64,000 bases of DNA, from NCBI RefSeq assembly GCF_015352425.1, contig NZ_JADKNH010000003.1, positions 310,001 through 374,000 of the forward strand, in the 5' to 3' direction. The stretch is from Fusibacter ferrireducens. GTDB lineage: Bacteria; Bacillota; Clostridia; Peptostreptococcales; Acidaminobacteraceae. Every line of letters starts with the position of its first letter. Within the stretch, counting starts at the first letter, position 1. The notes beneath the pieces were generated by a model. It was not told where the DNA came from. It saw only the letters and a list, made by a program, of their open reading frames with translations, and did not search any database. This document shows, piece by piece, positions 44,313-51,811 of the stretch. The position numbers and the translations under genes were made by a program.

Positions 44313-45361
44313 ATTACTCAAAACATATGAAACCTATTGTAACATTTTGCGAAGGGTTGGTAAGCCAAGAGAGTGAAAAGGATAAAAACAAGTGTCTACT
44401 CGTCATTGAACTGGATGATATTGGTGAGAATGAAGCGGTTGATCAGCTCCTTAGAACTGAGACTAGAAAACAATTAAAAGGAGAGACTACTTTTTTCAAT
44501 GACAAGATATTGGCCTTGATTGTGAAGTCGCATAGTGAGCATTATACGAAGACATTTGCCAAAAAATGCATTTATCATATCAATCAATTGGGAGGCACCT
44601 TTATTGGACATCCTCTTGTGGAAATAATCGAAGGATACCAAAACTTTAAGACGTGGCAGAAAGTTGATTCAAAGCCATTAGAGAGAATTTGCTTTGAGCA
44701 AATTGAACAGTTGATAAAAAGACTCCATACCTATCAAGCTTTAAATAGAGCAACGCTCAATATGCTCGTTTTACATGCGGGATATAGAGAAATCTCAAAT
44801 ACATTAATGCTTTGGGACGCTGTTGCAAATGCGTTAGAAATATATAATGCCAAGAAAGATGTGCCCATATTAAATATGGATACACTTCACGTGGAAGAAG
44901 GTAAAATTTCAGATTGCTATGGTTGCAGCTTTGAAACCTGTATGTATTATGCACGTGAAAAAAGTTGCTTTTATGGTGGTTTTGTGGTGGAGGATCTTTA
45001 TCCAAAACTTGAAAAGGCAGATATTGTGGTGTGGATTTGTCCCAATTACAATGACGCTATTTCAGCTAAATTAATGGCCGTAATCAATCGTTTAACAGCA
45101 CTCTACAGAAATATGGGTTTTAAAGACAAATATCTTTTAAGTGTTATTGTTTCTGGAAATTCGGGAAGTGATTCTGTAGCGAGACAATTGATTGGTGCAC
45201 TTAACATCAATAAAGGGTTTAGATTGCCAGCAGGCTTTTCAATTATGGCACTTGCAAATGACCCGGGTGAGATCAATCACGCTTTAAATATTGACGAAAA
45301 GATTTCAAGTTATGTAAACAAAGTGGTGACGTTGATTGAAGAAAATATTATAAAAAATTGA
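44291..45361 (+). CDS. Flavodoxin-like protein with cysteine cluster and N-terminal extension
   Basis: A 356-residue protein. The first 155 residues are an unrecognised domain. The rest resembles NAD(P)H-dependent FMN reductases or iron-sulfur flavoproteins: LNMLVLHAGYREISNTLMLW at the flavin phosphate loop position and VVWICPNYNDAISAKLMAVI in place of the usual SPxYxxxxxxxxK segment. Between them lie four cysteines, DCYGCSFETC...SC (CX2CX4CX8C, about residues 208-226), a likely iron-sulfur site. ATG 44291 lies inside the preceding gene by 22 bases, so the two are coupled. It closes the cassette. An electron-transfer role for the upstream enzymes is inferred. Confidence 0.78.
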   Translation: MAGIEIINYSKHMKPIVTFCEGLVSQESEKDKNKCLLVIELDDIGENEAVDQLLRTETRKQLKGETTFFNDKILALIVKSHSEHYTKTFAKKCIYHINQLGGTFIGHPLVEIIEGYQNFKTWQKVDSKPLERICFEQIEQLIKRLHTYQALNRATLNMLVLHAGYREISNTLMLWDAVANALEIYNAKKDVPILNMDTLHVEEGKISDCYGCSFETCMYYAREKSCFYGGFVVEDLYPKLEKADIVVWICPNYNDAISAKLMAVINRLTALYRNMGFKDKYLLSVIVSGNSGSDSVARQLIGALNINKGFRLPAGFSIMALANDPGEINHALNIDEKISSYVNKVVTLIEENIIKN

Positions 45362-45392
45362 AAAAAGATGTTTTATTTTTCGTACAATATGG

Positions 45393-45398
45393 TATAAT
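45393..45398 (+). promoter_or_regulatory. Extended -10 promoter before a noncoding region
   Basis: TATAAT (45393-45398) preceded by TG-N gives an extended -10. The -35 region (TTTTAT at about 45371) is weak. Transcription would start at about 45405. Confidence 0.5.
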
Positions 45399-45404
45399 AA
45401 GTGT

Positions 45405-45837
45405 AACAAAACAAGATTTTGTTAGATATAAAACTGTTGTTACTGAGTCAATTAAACGTTTTCAATGGAAGGGGTGAGACCGCCAGGAAAATAGCGTAAT
45501 GATTTAGTTTCAAGTATTTTTTTAGGAACTAAAGATAGGGTTTTAATGGTGAACGTAAAGTTACGTTAACCTCTCGAAATCAAGTCTATGTATGAAATCA
45601 CAAAGATTTTAAGTTTTAAAGATGACTTTAGAAAACAATGAAAGGCACTGTTAAGACCAAGTGTGACAACTGTATTTAAAAAGTTACTATTATTGATTTA
45701 TAATTGAAATTAACAATCGATAAGCAATTTGTGTTTTACATTGAGAAAGGGTGAGACCACCAGAAATGACAATTGAAGAATCTATTTAAAAGCACTTCTC
45801 TAAAGAATGAAAATGGAGAAGTGCTTTTATTTTTTTG
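45405..45837 (+). ncRNA. Candidate 430-nt noncoding RNA
   Basis: No frame with a ribosome binding site occupies this stretch between an extended -10 and a strong terminator. Visible structure: TAACAAA/TTTGTTA hairpin at 45404-45424; GGTGAACGTAA/TTACGTTAACC hairpin at 45550-45573; and a motif GGGTGAGACC-[GA]-CCAG occurring twice (about 45471-45486 and 45748-45763), each forming a GGT-GAG-ACC mini-hairpin. The motif recalls the T-box sequence AGGGTGGNACCGCG only in part. No known RNA family was recognised. It could be a small RNA or a leader for the GntR operon. Confidence 0.45.
45801..45837 (+). terminator. Strong terminator of the noncoding region
   Basis: AAAAGCACTTCTC (about 45801-45813) pairs with GAGAAGTGCTTTT (to about 45831) and is followed by TTTTTTT. 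It separates the noncoding region from the GntR promoter. Confidence 0.85.
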
Positions 45838-45854
45838 TTATTTTCAAAAAAGAG

Positions 45855-45884
45855 TTGATGGCGTTTGAAAAACATGTTACTATA
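45855..45884 (+). promoter_or_regulatory. Promoter of the GntR operon
   Basis: TTGATG (45855-45860), 18-base spacer, TACTAT (45879-45884). The candidate GntR operator begins eight bases downstream. Confidence 0.5.
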
Positions 45885-45891
45885 TTGTTGT

Positions 45892-45904
45892 ATTGTTGAA
45901 CAAT
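45892..45904. promoter_or_regulatory. Candidate GntR (FadR-type) operator
   Basis: ATTGTTGAACAAT is a perfect 13-bp palindrome and contains TTGTTGAACAA, which fits the TNGTNNNACNA pattern known for FadR-subfamily GntR regulators. It lies at the expected transcription start and about 95 bases before the GntR gene, suggesting self-repression relieved by the pathway substrate. Confidence 0.6.
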
Positions 45905-45997
45905 TGAACCGTTAAACTATAAGACAATAAATTCAAGATAAATAAGCACTTTAAATGAGCTTAAATATAAATATTAAATAAGAAAGGAATGTGAGCG

Positions 45998-46681
45998 ATG
46001 GATATTCGACCAATTAGAACAGATAGACTTTCGGATAAAATAGTCAATCAGATGATTCAAATGATGAGAGAAGGCAATCTAAAGTCGGGTGATAAGTTGC
46101 CAAATGAAGGTATGCTGGCAGAACAGTTCGGTGTTAGTCGTGGTATTTTGAGAGAAGCATTGACCCAATTGCAAGCGCAGGGATATATCAGACGCAAGCC
46201 TAAAGATGGCACGTACATTCAAGATGATATTCAAAGCATGTTGATGAATGATTCCGTAAATGAGCTCCTCAAGAAGACAACTTACAGTGACCTTCTTGAT
46301 TTTAGAGAAACACTCGAACTGAAAATGGTGGAGAAAGTAATTGAGAGAGCCAGTGATGAAGAGATAGAAGAAATTATTGAAGGCCTTGGAGTTGCAGATA
46401 ATGAAAAGGTTCAACATGATATGGATCATTATTTTCATTACAAACTTGCACAGGCATCAAAAAACATTTTTTTTATGAATTTCATTGATACTTACTATGA
46501 TCTCATTACAGAAATTGCTGTGAAGAGTAATCGAGATCAAGTGAGAAGAAATCAAATTGCAGAAGAACATCTTGCCATTGCCAAGGCAATTTCCGCAAGA
46601 GACAAAGAAGCTGCTAAAAATGCAGTTTTACATCATATGAAAATGGTTGATAAGACCGTTATTGGTGAGGAAGGAAAGTAA
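45998..46681 (+). CDS. GntR-family regulator, FadR/FCD subfamily
   Basis: A 227-residue DNA-binding regulator. The winged helix (about residues 8-75) has GDKLPNEGMLAEQFGVSRGILREAL, the GntR signature, then GYIRRKPKDGTYI. The C-terminal FCD ligand-binding helices (about 90-220) include DLLDFRETLELKMVEK, DMDHYFHYKLAQAS and AEEHLAIAKAISARDKEAA, with histidines placed for metal as in other FCD proteins. AAAGGAATG precedes ATG 45998. It heads the operon and probably senses a pathway metabolite. Confidence 0.92.
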   Translation: MDIRPIRTDRLSDKIVNQMIQMMREGNLKSGDKLPNEGMLAEQFGVSRGILREALTQLQAQGYIRRKPKDGTYIQDDIQSMLMNDSVNELLKKTTYSDLLDFRETLELKMVEKVIERASDEEIEEIIEGLGVADNEKVQHDMDHYFHYKLAQASKNIFFMNFIDTYYDLITEIAVKSNRDQVRRNQIAEEHLAIAKAISARDKEAAKNAVLHHMKMVDKTVIGEEGK

Positions 46682-46682
46682 T

Positions 46683-48056
46683 ATGAAGGATCATGTTAAA
46701 ATTTTATCCCCCTGTGGCATTCTCGGATATGGGTTTCCTAAGGCGTCCTTTTGGAAGGGGATAGAGGATGAACCGGATGCCATTGTTGTGGATGCAGGCT
46801 CAACAGATGCAGGGCCTCATAAATTAGGCGCAAATACGGCTATTGTCAGTAGACAGGCCTGTAAAAAAGACCTTGAATTTATGCTTGTTGCAGGCCATGA
46901 GCATAAGATACCAGTAATTATAGGTTCTGCAGGTGGCAGTGGTGGCAAAGTGCACGTCAATTGGACATTAGATATTATCAATGAAATTTTAGAGGAAAAG
47001 GCATTGATGCCTTCTAAAATTGCTGTTGTCTGGGCAGATATTCCCAAAACATTGATTAAGGAAAAAATGCAATTAGGACAAGTGACACCACTGGGTAAAA
47101 CGGTTCCTGAATTAAATGAATCCGTTCTGGATGAGACCAATGATGTGGTTGCACAAATGGGCATCGAACCCATACTGGAAGCATTGTCACAAAATGCAGA
47201 TATCATCGTTTGTGGCAGAGCATATGATCCTTCGCCATTTGCGGCGGTGGGGGTATATTACGGCTTTGACGAAGCTTTATCCTATCATCTTGGGAAGGTG
47301 CTTGAATGTGGTGCTCTAAGCAGTGAACCGGGAACCACTAAAGATTGTATGATGGGTATTATATACAAAGATCACTTTGAAGTTTATCCCACAAATCCCA
47401 TAAGGAAATGTACTTCTGTCAGTGTGGCAGCACATACCTTTTATGAAAAGGATCATCCCTTTCTACTTCATGGACCAGGTATTATGATGGATCTAGAATC
47501 CTGCGAATTCGTTGAGTCCGAAGCAGGTCACGTCAAAGTATATGGTTCCAAGTTGACGCATACATCACCCTATAGAGTAAAACTTGAAGGCGCAAGAAAA
47601 GTGGCCTATAGAACGATTGTGGTGGCAGGTGTAAGAGATCCCATTCTCATAGATCGAATTGATGAAGTCGAAAAATCCGTTTATGAAAGTGTATTAGAGC
47701 AATACAGCGATATGGATAAGGCAAATTATCAAATTAATTTCTATAATTATGGGAAAAATGGTGTTATGGGAGCTCTTGAACCTCATAATAAGGCCGGCCA
47801 TGAATTGGGTATTCTCTTTGAAGTTGTGGCCAAAACACAAGAATTAGCTTCAATGATCTGCAGTTCTGTTAGGTCCACTTTTATGCATTTTGGCTATGAG
47901 GGCCGAAAATCCACAGCAGGCAATTTAGCGTTTCCATTTGCACCAAGTGATATTGAATTTGGCGCTGTCTACGAGTTTTCAGTTTATCATCTTATGGATG
48001 TAGAAGATAGCACAACGTTATTTCCTATAGAATACATCAACAAGGAGAGTGCTTAA
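46683..48056 (+). CDS. AtuA-family (DUF1446) protein
   Basis: A 457-residue soluble protein of the family labelled acyclic terpene utilisation AtuA. The label comes from one terpene pathway; the reaction of most members is unknown. Visible features are DAGSTDAGPHKLG and IIGSAGGSGGK near the N terminus, GRAYDPSPFAAVG in the middle and GYEGRKSTAGNLAFPFAPSD at the end. ATG 46683, two bases after the GntR stop, has GGAAGGAAAG upstream. It is followed at once by a DUF4387 gene, a pairing seen in many genomes. No terpene genes are near, so a role in the catabolism of the imported compound is inferred. Confidence 0.83.
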   Translation: MKDHVKILSPCGILGYGFPKASFWKGIEDEPDAIVVDAGSTDAGPHKLGANTAIVSRQACKKDLEFMLVAGHEHKIPVIIGSAGGSGGKVHVNWTLDIINEILEEKALMPSKIAVVWADIPKTLIKEKMQLGQVTPLGKTVPELNESVLDETNDVVAQMGIEPILEALSQNADIIVCGRAYDPSPFAAVGVYYGFDEALSYHLGKVLECGALSSEPGTTKDCMMGIIYKDHFEVYPTNPIRKCTSVSVAAHTFYEKDHPFLLHGPGIMMDLESCEFVESEAGHVKVYGSKLTHTSPYRVKLEGARKVAYRTIVVAGVRDPILIDRIDEVEKSVYESVLEQYSDMDKANYQINFYNYGKNGVMGALEPHNKAGHELGILFEVVAKTQELASMICSSVRSTFMHFGYEGRKSTAGNLAFPFAPSDIEFGAVYEFSVYHLMDVEDSTTLFPIEYINKESA

Positions 48057-48058
48057 AT

Positions 48059-48370
48059 ATGACAAAATTAGTGGACCTTGCGAAGGTTTTACGCAGTAAG
48101 AATAGTGGTCCTTTTGAAATTACACTGGATATTTTATTTGAAGATCAAAATGTCTACAAGCGTGTTGAGAGCAGTGGGGCCATTTCCAAAAAATCCATTG
48201 CGACACTTTACCAGCTGCAAGAAGAAGAAATTACAAATATCATTTTTTTTAAGAAAGCACTTGGTATAAAAATCACTTATAGCAGAAAAATTTCTTCTGG
48301 TACAATTGGAGACCGTGATGTGTATGGCGCTCAACAACATGCGCCACTCATGGATATATTAATTCCATAA
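48059..48370 (+). CDS. DUF4387 small protein, AtuA partner
   Basis: A 103-residue protein of the DUF4387 type, with LAKVLRSKNSGPFEITLDILF at the start and GDRDVYGAQQHAPLMDI at the end. It begins two bases after the AtuA-family stop; GGAGAG precedes ATG 48059. Members of this family are found beside or fused to AtuA-type proteins, so the two probably form one enzyme. Function unproven. Confidence 0.85.
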   Translation: MTKLVDLAKVLRSKNSGPFEITLDILFEDQNVYKRVESSGAISKKSIATLYQLQEEEITNIIFFKKALGIKITYSRKISSGTIGDRDVYGAQQHAPLMDILIP

Positions 48371-48382
48371 GAGGAGTTGAAA

Positions 48383-49306
48383 ATGAAATCATTGACACAA
48401 AAAATAATAACCCCCCAGATGAAAAAACAACTTAAAAAAGACTGGATGCTCTATTTGATTCTAGCGCCTACTTTAGCCTATTTTATAATTTTTAGATTAT
48501 GGCCAATAATTGGAATGCGTTTGGCATTCTATAATTATAAAGCGCGGAGTCCATGGACGTTTGCAGGATTAAAATATTTCTCGATGATTGTGAAGTCACC
48601 TGCATTTTTAGATATCGTAAAGAATACTCTAATCATAAGTTTTATGAAGTTCATCATCCTATTTCCCTTCTTCGTCTTATTTGCTATTTTACTGAATGAA
48701 CTGAGGGTTTCTGGTTTTAGAAAGTACGTCCAAGTGGTTTCTTATATGCCCCATTTTTTATCTTGGGTTGTTATTGCTGGCATTTGGATTGCTGCACTTT
48801 CTGTTACCAATGGATCAGTAAATCAAATATTGAATATATTCAACTTGCCCTCCATTGATTTTATGACAGATAAGAGTAAAATCAGGTGGATCTTGATGCT
48901 GTCTGAAGCTTGGCGGAGTATCGGTTGGGATTCTATCTTCTACTATACGGCCATTATAGGCATTTCGCCAAGTCTTTTTGAAGCGGCTGAGATCGATGGG
49001 GCCAATCGCTTAAATATCATCAGGCATATTATTCTGCCGGCTTTAATTACACCGATAGTGACTATGTTTATCTTGAATTTGGGATTTTTCTTAAATGCAG
49101 GGTTTGATCAAGTTTTAAACTTTTCAAATGATGCCGTCCTTAGTGTTGTGGATATTCTAGATACTTACATTTACAGGGTGGGGATTCAGAATGCTCAATA
49201 TTCTCTATCTACTGCTGTGAGTTTAATAAAAGGTGTCGTGGGCGTCTTTCTGGTGCTGGGGACGCATTTAATATCCAAAAAAGTGACTGGGAAAGGAGTG
49301 TGGTAA
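48383..49306 (+). CDS. ABC transporter permease, LplB type
   Basis: Membrane subunit of a carbohydrate (CUT1) importer, 307 residues with six helices beginning MLYLILAPTLAYFIIFRLWPIIG. The EAA loop is SLFEAAEIDGANRLNIIRHI. The sequence FYNYKARSPW-FAGLKYF is typical of the LplB/YtcP group for large or modified sugars. GAGGAG at 48371-48376 sets ATG 48383. It begins 12 bases after the DUF4387 stop. Confidence 0.9.
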   Translation: MKSLTQKIITPQMKKQLKKDWMLYLILAPTLAYFIIFRLWPIIGMRLAFYNYKARSPWTFAGLKYFSMIVKSPAFLDIVKNTLIISFMKFIILFPFFVLFAILLNELRVSGFRKYVQVVSYMPHFLSWVVIAGIWIAALSVTNGSVNQILNIFNLPSIDFMTDKSKIRWILMLSEAWRSIGWDSIFYYTAIIGISPSLFEAAEIDGANRLNIIRHIILPALITPIVTMFILNLGFFLNAGFDQVLNFSNDAVLSVVDILDTYIYRVGIQNAQYSLSTAVSLIKGVVGVFLVLGTHLISKKVTGKGVW

Positions 49307-49307
49307 T

Positions 49308-50195
49308 TTGAAGCGATTTAAAAAATTATCTCCGAGTCAAATTTTTTTAATGGTCGTTTTAGGAGCGATCACTCTTACGATGATTATCCCCCTTTTAAAT
49401 ATTTTAGCACGTTCTTTATCGGGACCAGAAGCGTCTGCAACGATGGGAGGCCTTGAGATATTTCCAAAGGATTTTGATTTGATCAACTATAAAATAGTGC
49501 TCAATCATCCCAAATTAATGAAGGCGTTTTGGAATTCCATTTTTGTGACTGTGGTGGGCACATTTATCAATATCATGCTGACGACTTCAGCTGCCTATGT
49601 GTTGACACGCCCCAAATTGGTCTTTAAGAAGGTCATTATGGTTTTTTTAATATTCATGATGCTGTTTGAACCTGGATTAGTACCGGAATATCTTGTTGTA
49701 ACTAAACTAGGACTTATGGGCAGTAAGTGGTCTGTGATTTTGGTCTCGGCAGTGAATGTGTATTACTTAGTCATTATGATGCGCTATTTTGAAGAAATTC
49801 CTGAATCTATTTTCGAAGCAGCCACATTGGATGGCGCTGGACATTTAAGAATGATGTTTTCTATTGTCTTTCCACTTTCAAAAGCGGGAATGGCAACAAT
49901 AACGATGTTCTATGCTGTTTTGAGATGGAATGAGTACTTTAAGGCAAGTATCTATCTTATAAAAGCAAATGATACCTTATTCCAGGTAGTTCTGAGACAA
50001 TTTGTCGTACTGGGGGATACCACTTCTATTGTAGGACAACAAAATCTCTTTAACTATAATGATCTTGCAAGAATTGATTACACTGCATTAAAAGGTGCTA
50101 CGATTATAGTAGCTATTATTCCCATTTTATTGCTCTATCCTATTGTTTTAAAATACTATGCAAAAGATGCAATGGGTGGTGGCGTTAAGGAATAA
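49308..50195 (+). CDS. ABC transporter permease, LplC/YtcP type
   Basis: Second membrane subunit, 295 residues with six helices. The EAA loop is SIFEAATLDGAGHLRMMFSI, followed by FPLSKAGMATITMFYAVLRWNEYF as in the LplC group. TTG 49308 is the likely start, with AAAGGAG at 49292-49298. No ATPase gene is in this operon; such transporters often use a shared MsmK/UgpC-type ATPase, and the one at 13253 is a candidate. Confidence 0.9.
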   Translation: MKRFKKLSPSQIFLMVVLGAITLTMIIPLLNILARSLSGPEASATMGGLEIFPKDFDLINYKIVLNHPKLMKAFWNSIFVTVVGTFINIMLTTSAAYVLTRPKLVFKKVIMVFLIFMMLFEPGLVPEYLVVTKLGLMGSKWSVILVSAVNVYYLVIMMRYFEEIPESIFEAATLDGAGHLRMMFSIVFPLSKAGMATITMFYAVLRWNEYFKASIYLIKANDTLFQVVLRQFVVLGDTTSIVGQQNLFNYNDLARIDYTALKGATIIVAIIPILLLYPIVLKYYAKDAMGGGVKE

Positions 50196-50241
50196 AGTTT
50201 CTGCATTAAAGAAGATGAACTTGATTTAAGGAGGATTTAAG

Positions 50242-51753
50242 ATGAAAAAGTTATTTAGTATGATTTTAATTTTGATTTTGATCTCATCAATGCTCATAGG
50301 CTGTGGATCAACAGATGAAAAGGCACCTGAACAAACACCAGCAGCAACGAATGAGACGGCACCAACTGATGCCAATAAAGAGACAGCAGGTATTGGTACA
50401 GCTGATGCACCTGTTCATGTGACATTTCTATGTAAAGATGTCGTCCCTTCAGAGGAAAATGTTCAGAGCTTAGTGGCTGAAATTGAAAAGGGCATGGCAC
50501 TTGAGGGCAACTATATTGAGTTGGAAGTGCTTGAAGCACCTGCGGGAAAATACGCTGATGTTGTGCCAATCGCTTTTAGAACAGGTCAAATCACGCCAGA
50601 TATCATTTATTTTCAAGGCGGCGATTTACCAATCGCACAGGAAGATATGCTGGTGGATTTAACATCATATATTGAGAATTCCAAAAATATTAAGGGCATT
50701 ATGGAAATGCATCAAATAGAGAAGGTTAAGAATTATCCATATCTTCTTTGGCTGGCACCAGCAAGAGTTCAGATACCTGTAATGCGAACAGATTGGTTTA
50801 ATCAACTTGACAGTGGCAAAGTGCTTTTAGAAAACCCAACGTCAGATAATTACTACGCACTCTTTAAGGAAATTAAGGACAAGGGGCTTGCAGAATATCC
50901 TGTGACAACGGATGGCGGTATTGCTAAACTTGACAGTGTTTTCAATCATGCATTTGGTGTAACGAGCACGATTATGAATGTTGAAGGCAAGTTTGTGTAT
51001 TCTAAGGCAACTGAATTTGAAAAAAATAAACTTGCATTTTATGCCAAATTATATAAAGAAGGCCTGTTGGATCAAGAATATGTGACAAAACAATGGGATA
51101 CAATGGAACAAGCATTTTATGAAGGTAAAGCTGGGTTTGTATCGGGAACTGCTGGGGATGTTGTAAACGTCTATAACAATAAAATGATTCAAACCAATGG
51201 CGATTCTGCAGAACTTATCGTACTGCCACCAGCTAAAGGCATTTCTCAAGCATATCAATCCATTGATGTCACTAAAGAATCACGAGGATTTGCCATTAAT
51301 GCCGATTCCACCGTTAAAGATGCAGCATGGGCAGTTCTGGACTTCATGGCAGGTAAAGAAGGTCGAAAATTAGATAAATTAGGCCTTAAAGATATTCACT
51401 ACAAAGAGTCTAATGGCAAATATGTTTTAACAGATAAATTCCCTGAATGGTGGGCAAAATTCTGGCCGACATTGAACGGATTAGACCTATCTGTTGTAGA
51501 AGGTGAGGTTTTAACCAAACCAGCAGTGGACTCTCTTGAGGCGGCAGGTCAATATTACTATGGCGATATCAATGTCGTGTTGCCAAATGACTTATTGCCC
51601 CTTAAAGATGGTATGGACAAGTTGTATACGGAGTACTCTACGGACATCATTCGCGGCGTAAAAAGCATTGACAGTTTTGACGAATTCGTTAAAAAATGGA
51701 ATGATGCTGGTGGCGATGAAATCAGTGTCTATTTACAAGAGCAATTACAGTAA
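50242..51753 (+). CDS. Solute-binding lipoprotein, LplA type
   Basis: Extracellular binding protein of 503 residues. The signal peptide (about residues 3-20) ends in the lipobox LIGC, followed by a flexible T/A/E-rich stretch. The mature part has the large class-1 fold with DIIYFQGGDLPIAQEDMLVDLT and a C-terminal AAWAVLDFMAGKEGRKLDKLG hinge as in the LplA group. GGAGG precedes ATG 50242. Partner of the two permeases; ligand unknown, but the downstream glycohydrolases suggest a glycoside. Confidence 0.9.
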   Translation: MKKLFSMILILILISSMLIGCGSTDEKAPEQTPAATNETAPTDANKETAGIGTADAPVHVTFLCKDVVPSEENVQSLVAEIEKGMALEGNYIELEVLEAPAGKYADVVPIAFRTGQITPDIIYFQGGDLPIAQEDMLVDLTSYIENSKNIKGIMEMHQIEKVKNYPYLLWLAPARVQIPVMRTDWFNQLDSGKVLLENPTSDNYYALFKEIKDKGLAEYPVTTDGGIAKLDSVFNHAFGVTSTIMNVEGKFVYSKATEFEKNKLAFYAKLYKEGLLDQEYVTKQWDTMEQAFYEGKAGFVSGTAGDVVNVYNNKMIQTNGDSAELIVLPPAKGISQAYQSIDVTKESRGFAINADSTVKDAAWAVLDFMAGKEGRKLDKLGLKDIHYKESNGKYVLTDKFPEWWAKFWPTLNGLDLSVVEGEVLTKPAVDSLEAAGQYYYGDINVVLPNDLLPLKDGMDKLYTEYSTDIIRGVKSIDSFDEFVKKWNDAGGDEISVYLQEQLQ

Positions 51754-51758
51754 ACTCG

Positions 51759-51790
51759 GTGCCTCCCTTTGACGATTCAGAGGGAGGTAC
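51759..51790 (+). other. Intercistronic stem-loop after the binding-protein gene
   Basis: GTGCCTCCCT (51759-51768) pairs with AGGGAGGTAC (51781-51790), a 10-bp stem with no T run. Such hairpins after binding-protein genes often protect the upstream message so that more binding protein than enzyme is made; that role here is inference. Confidence 0.6.
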
Positions 51791-51811
51791 TTCATAACGA
51801 AGAGGTGAATT

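Noticed and set aside
45471-45763. T-box riboswitch suggested by GGGTGAGACCGCC
   Set aside because: The T-box core AGGGTGGNACCGCG is not matched, there is no recognisable stem I or specifier loop, and the next gene is a GntR regulator rather than an aminoacylation or amino-acid gene.
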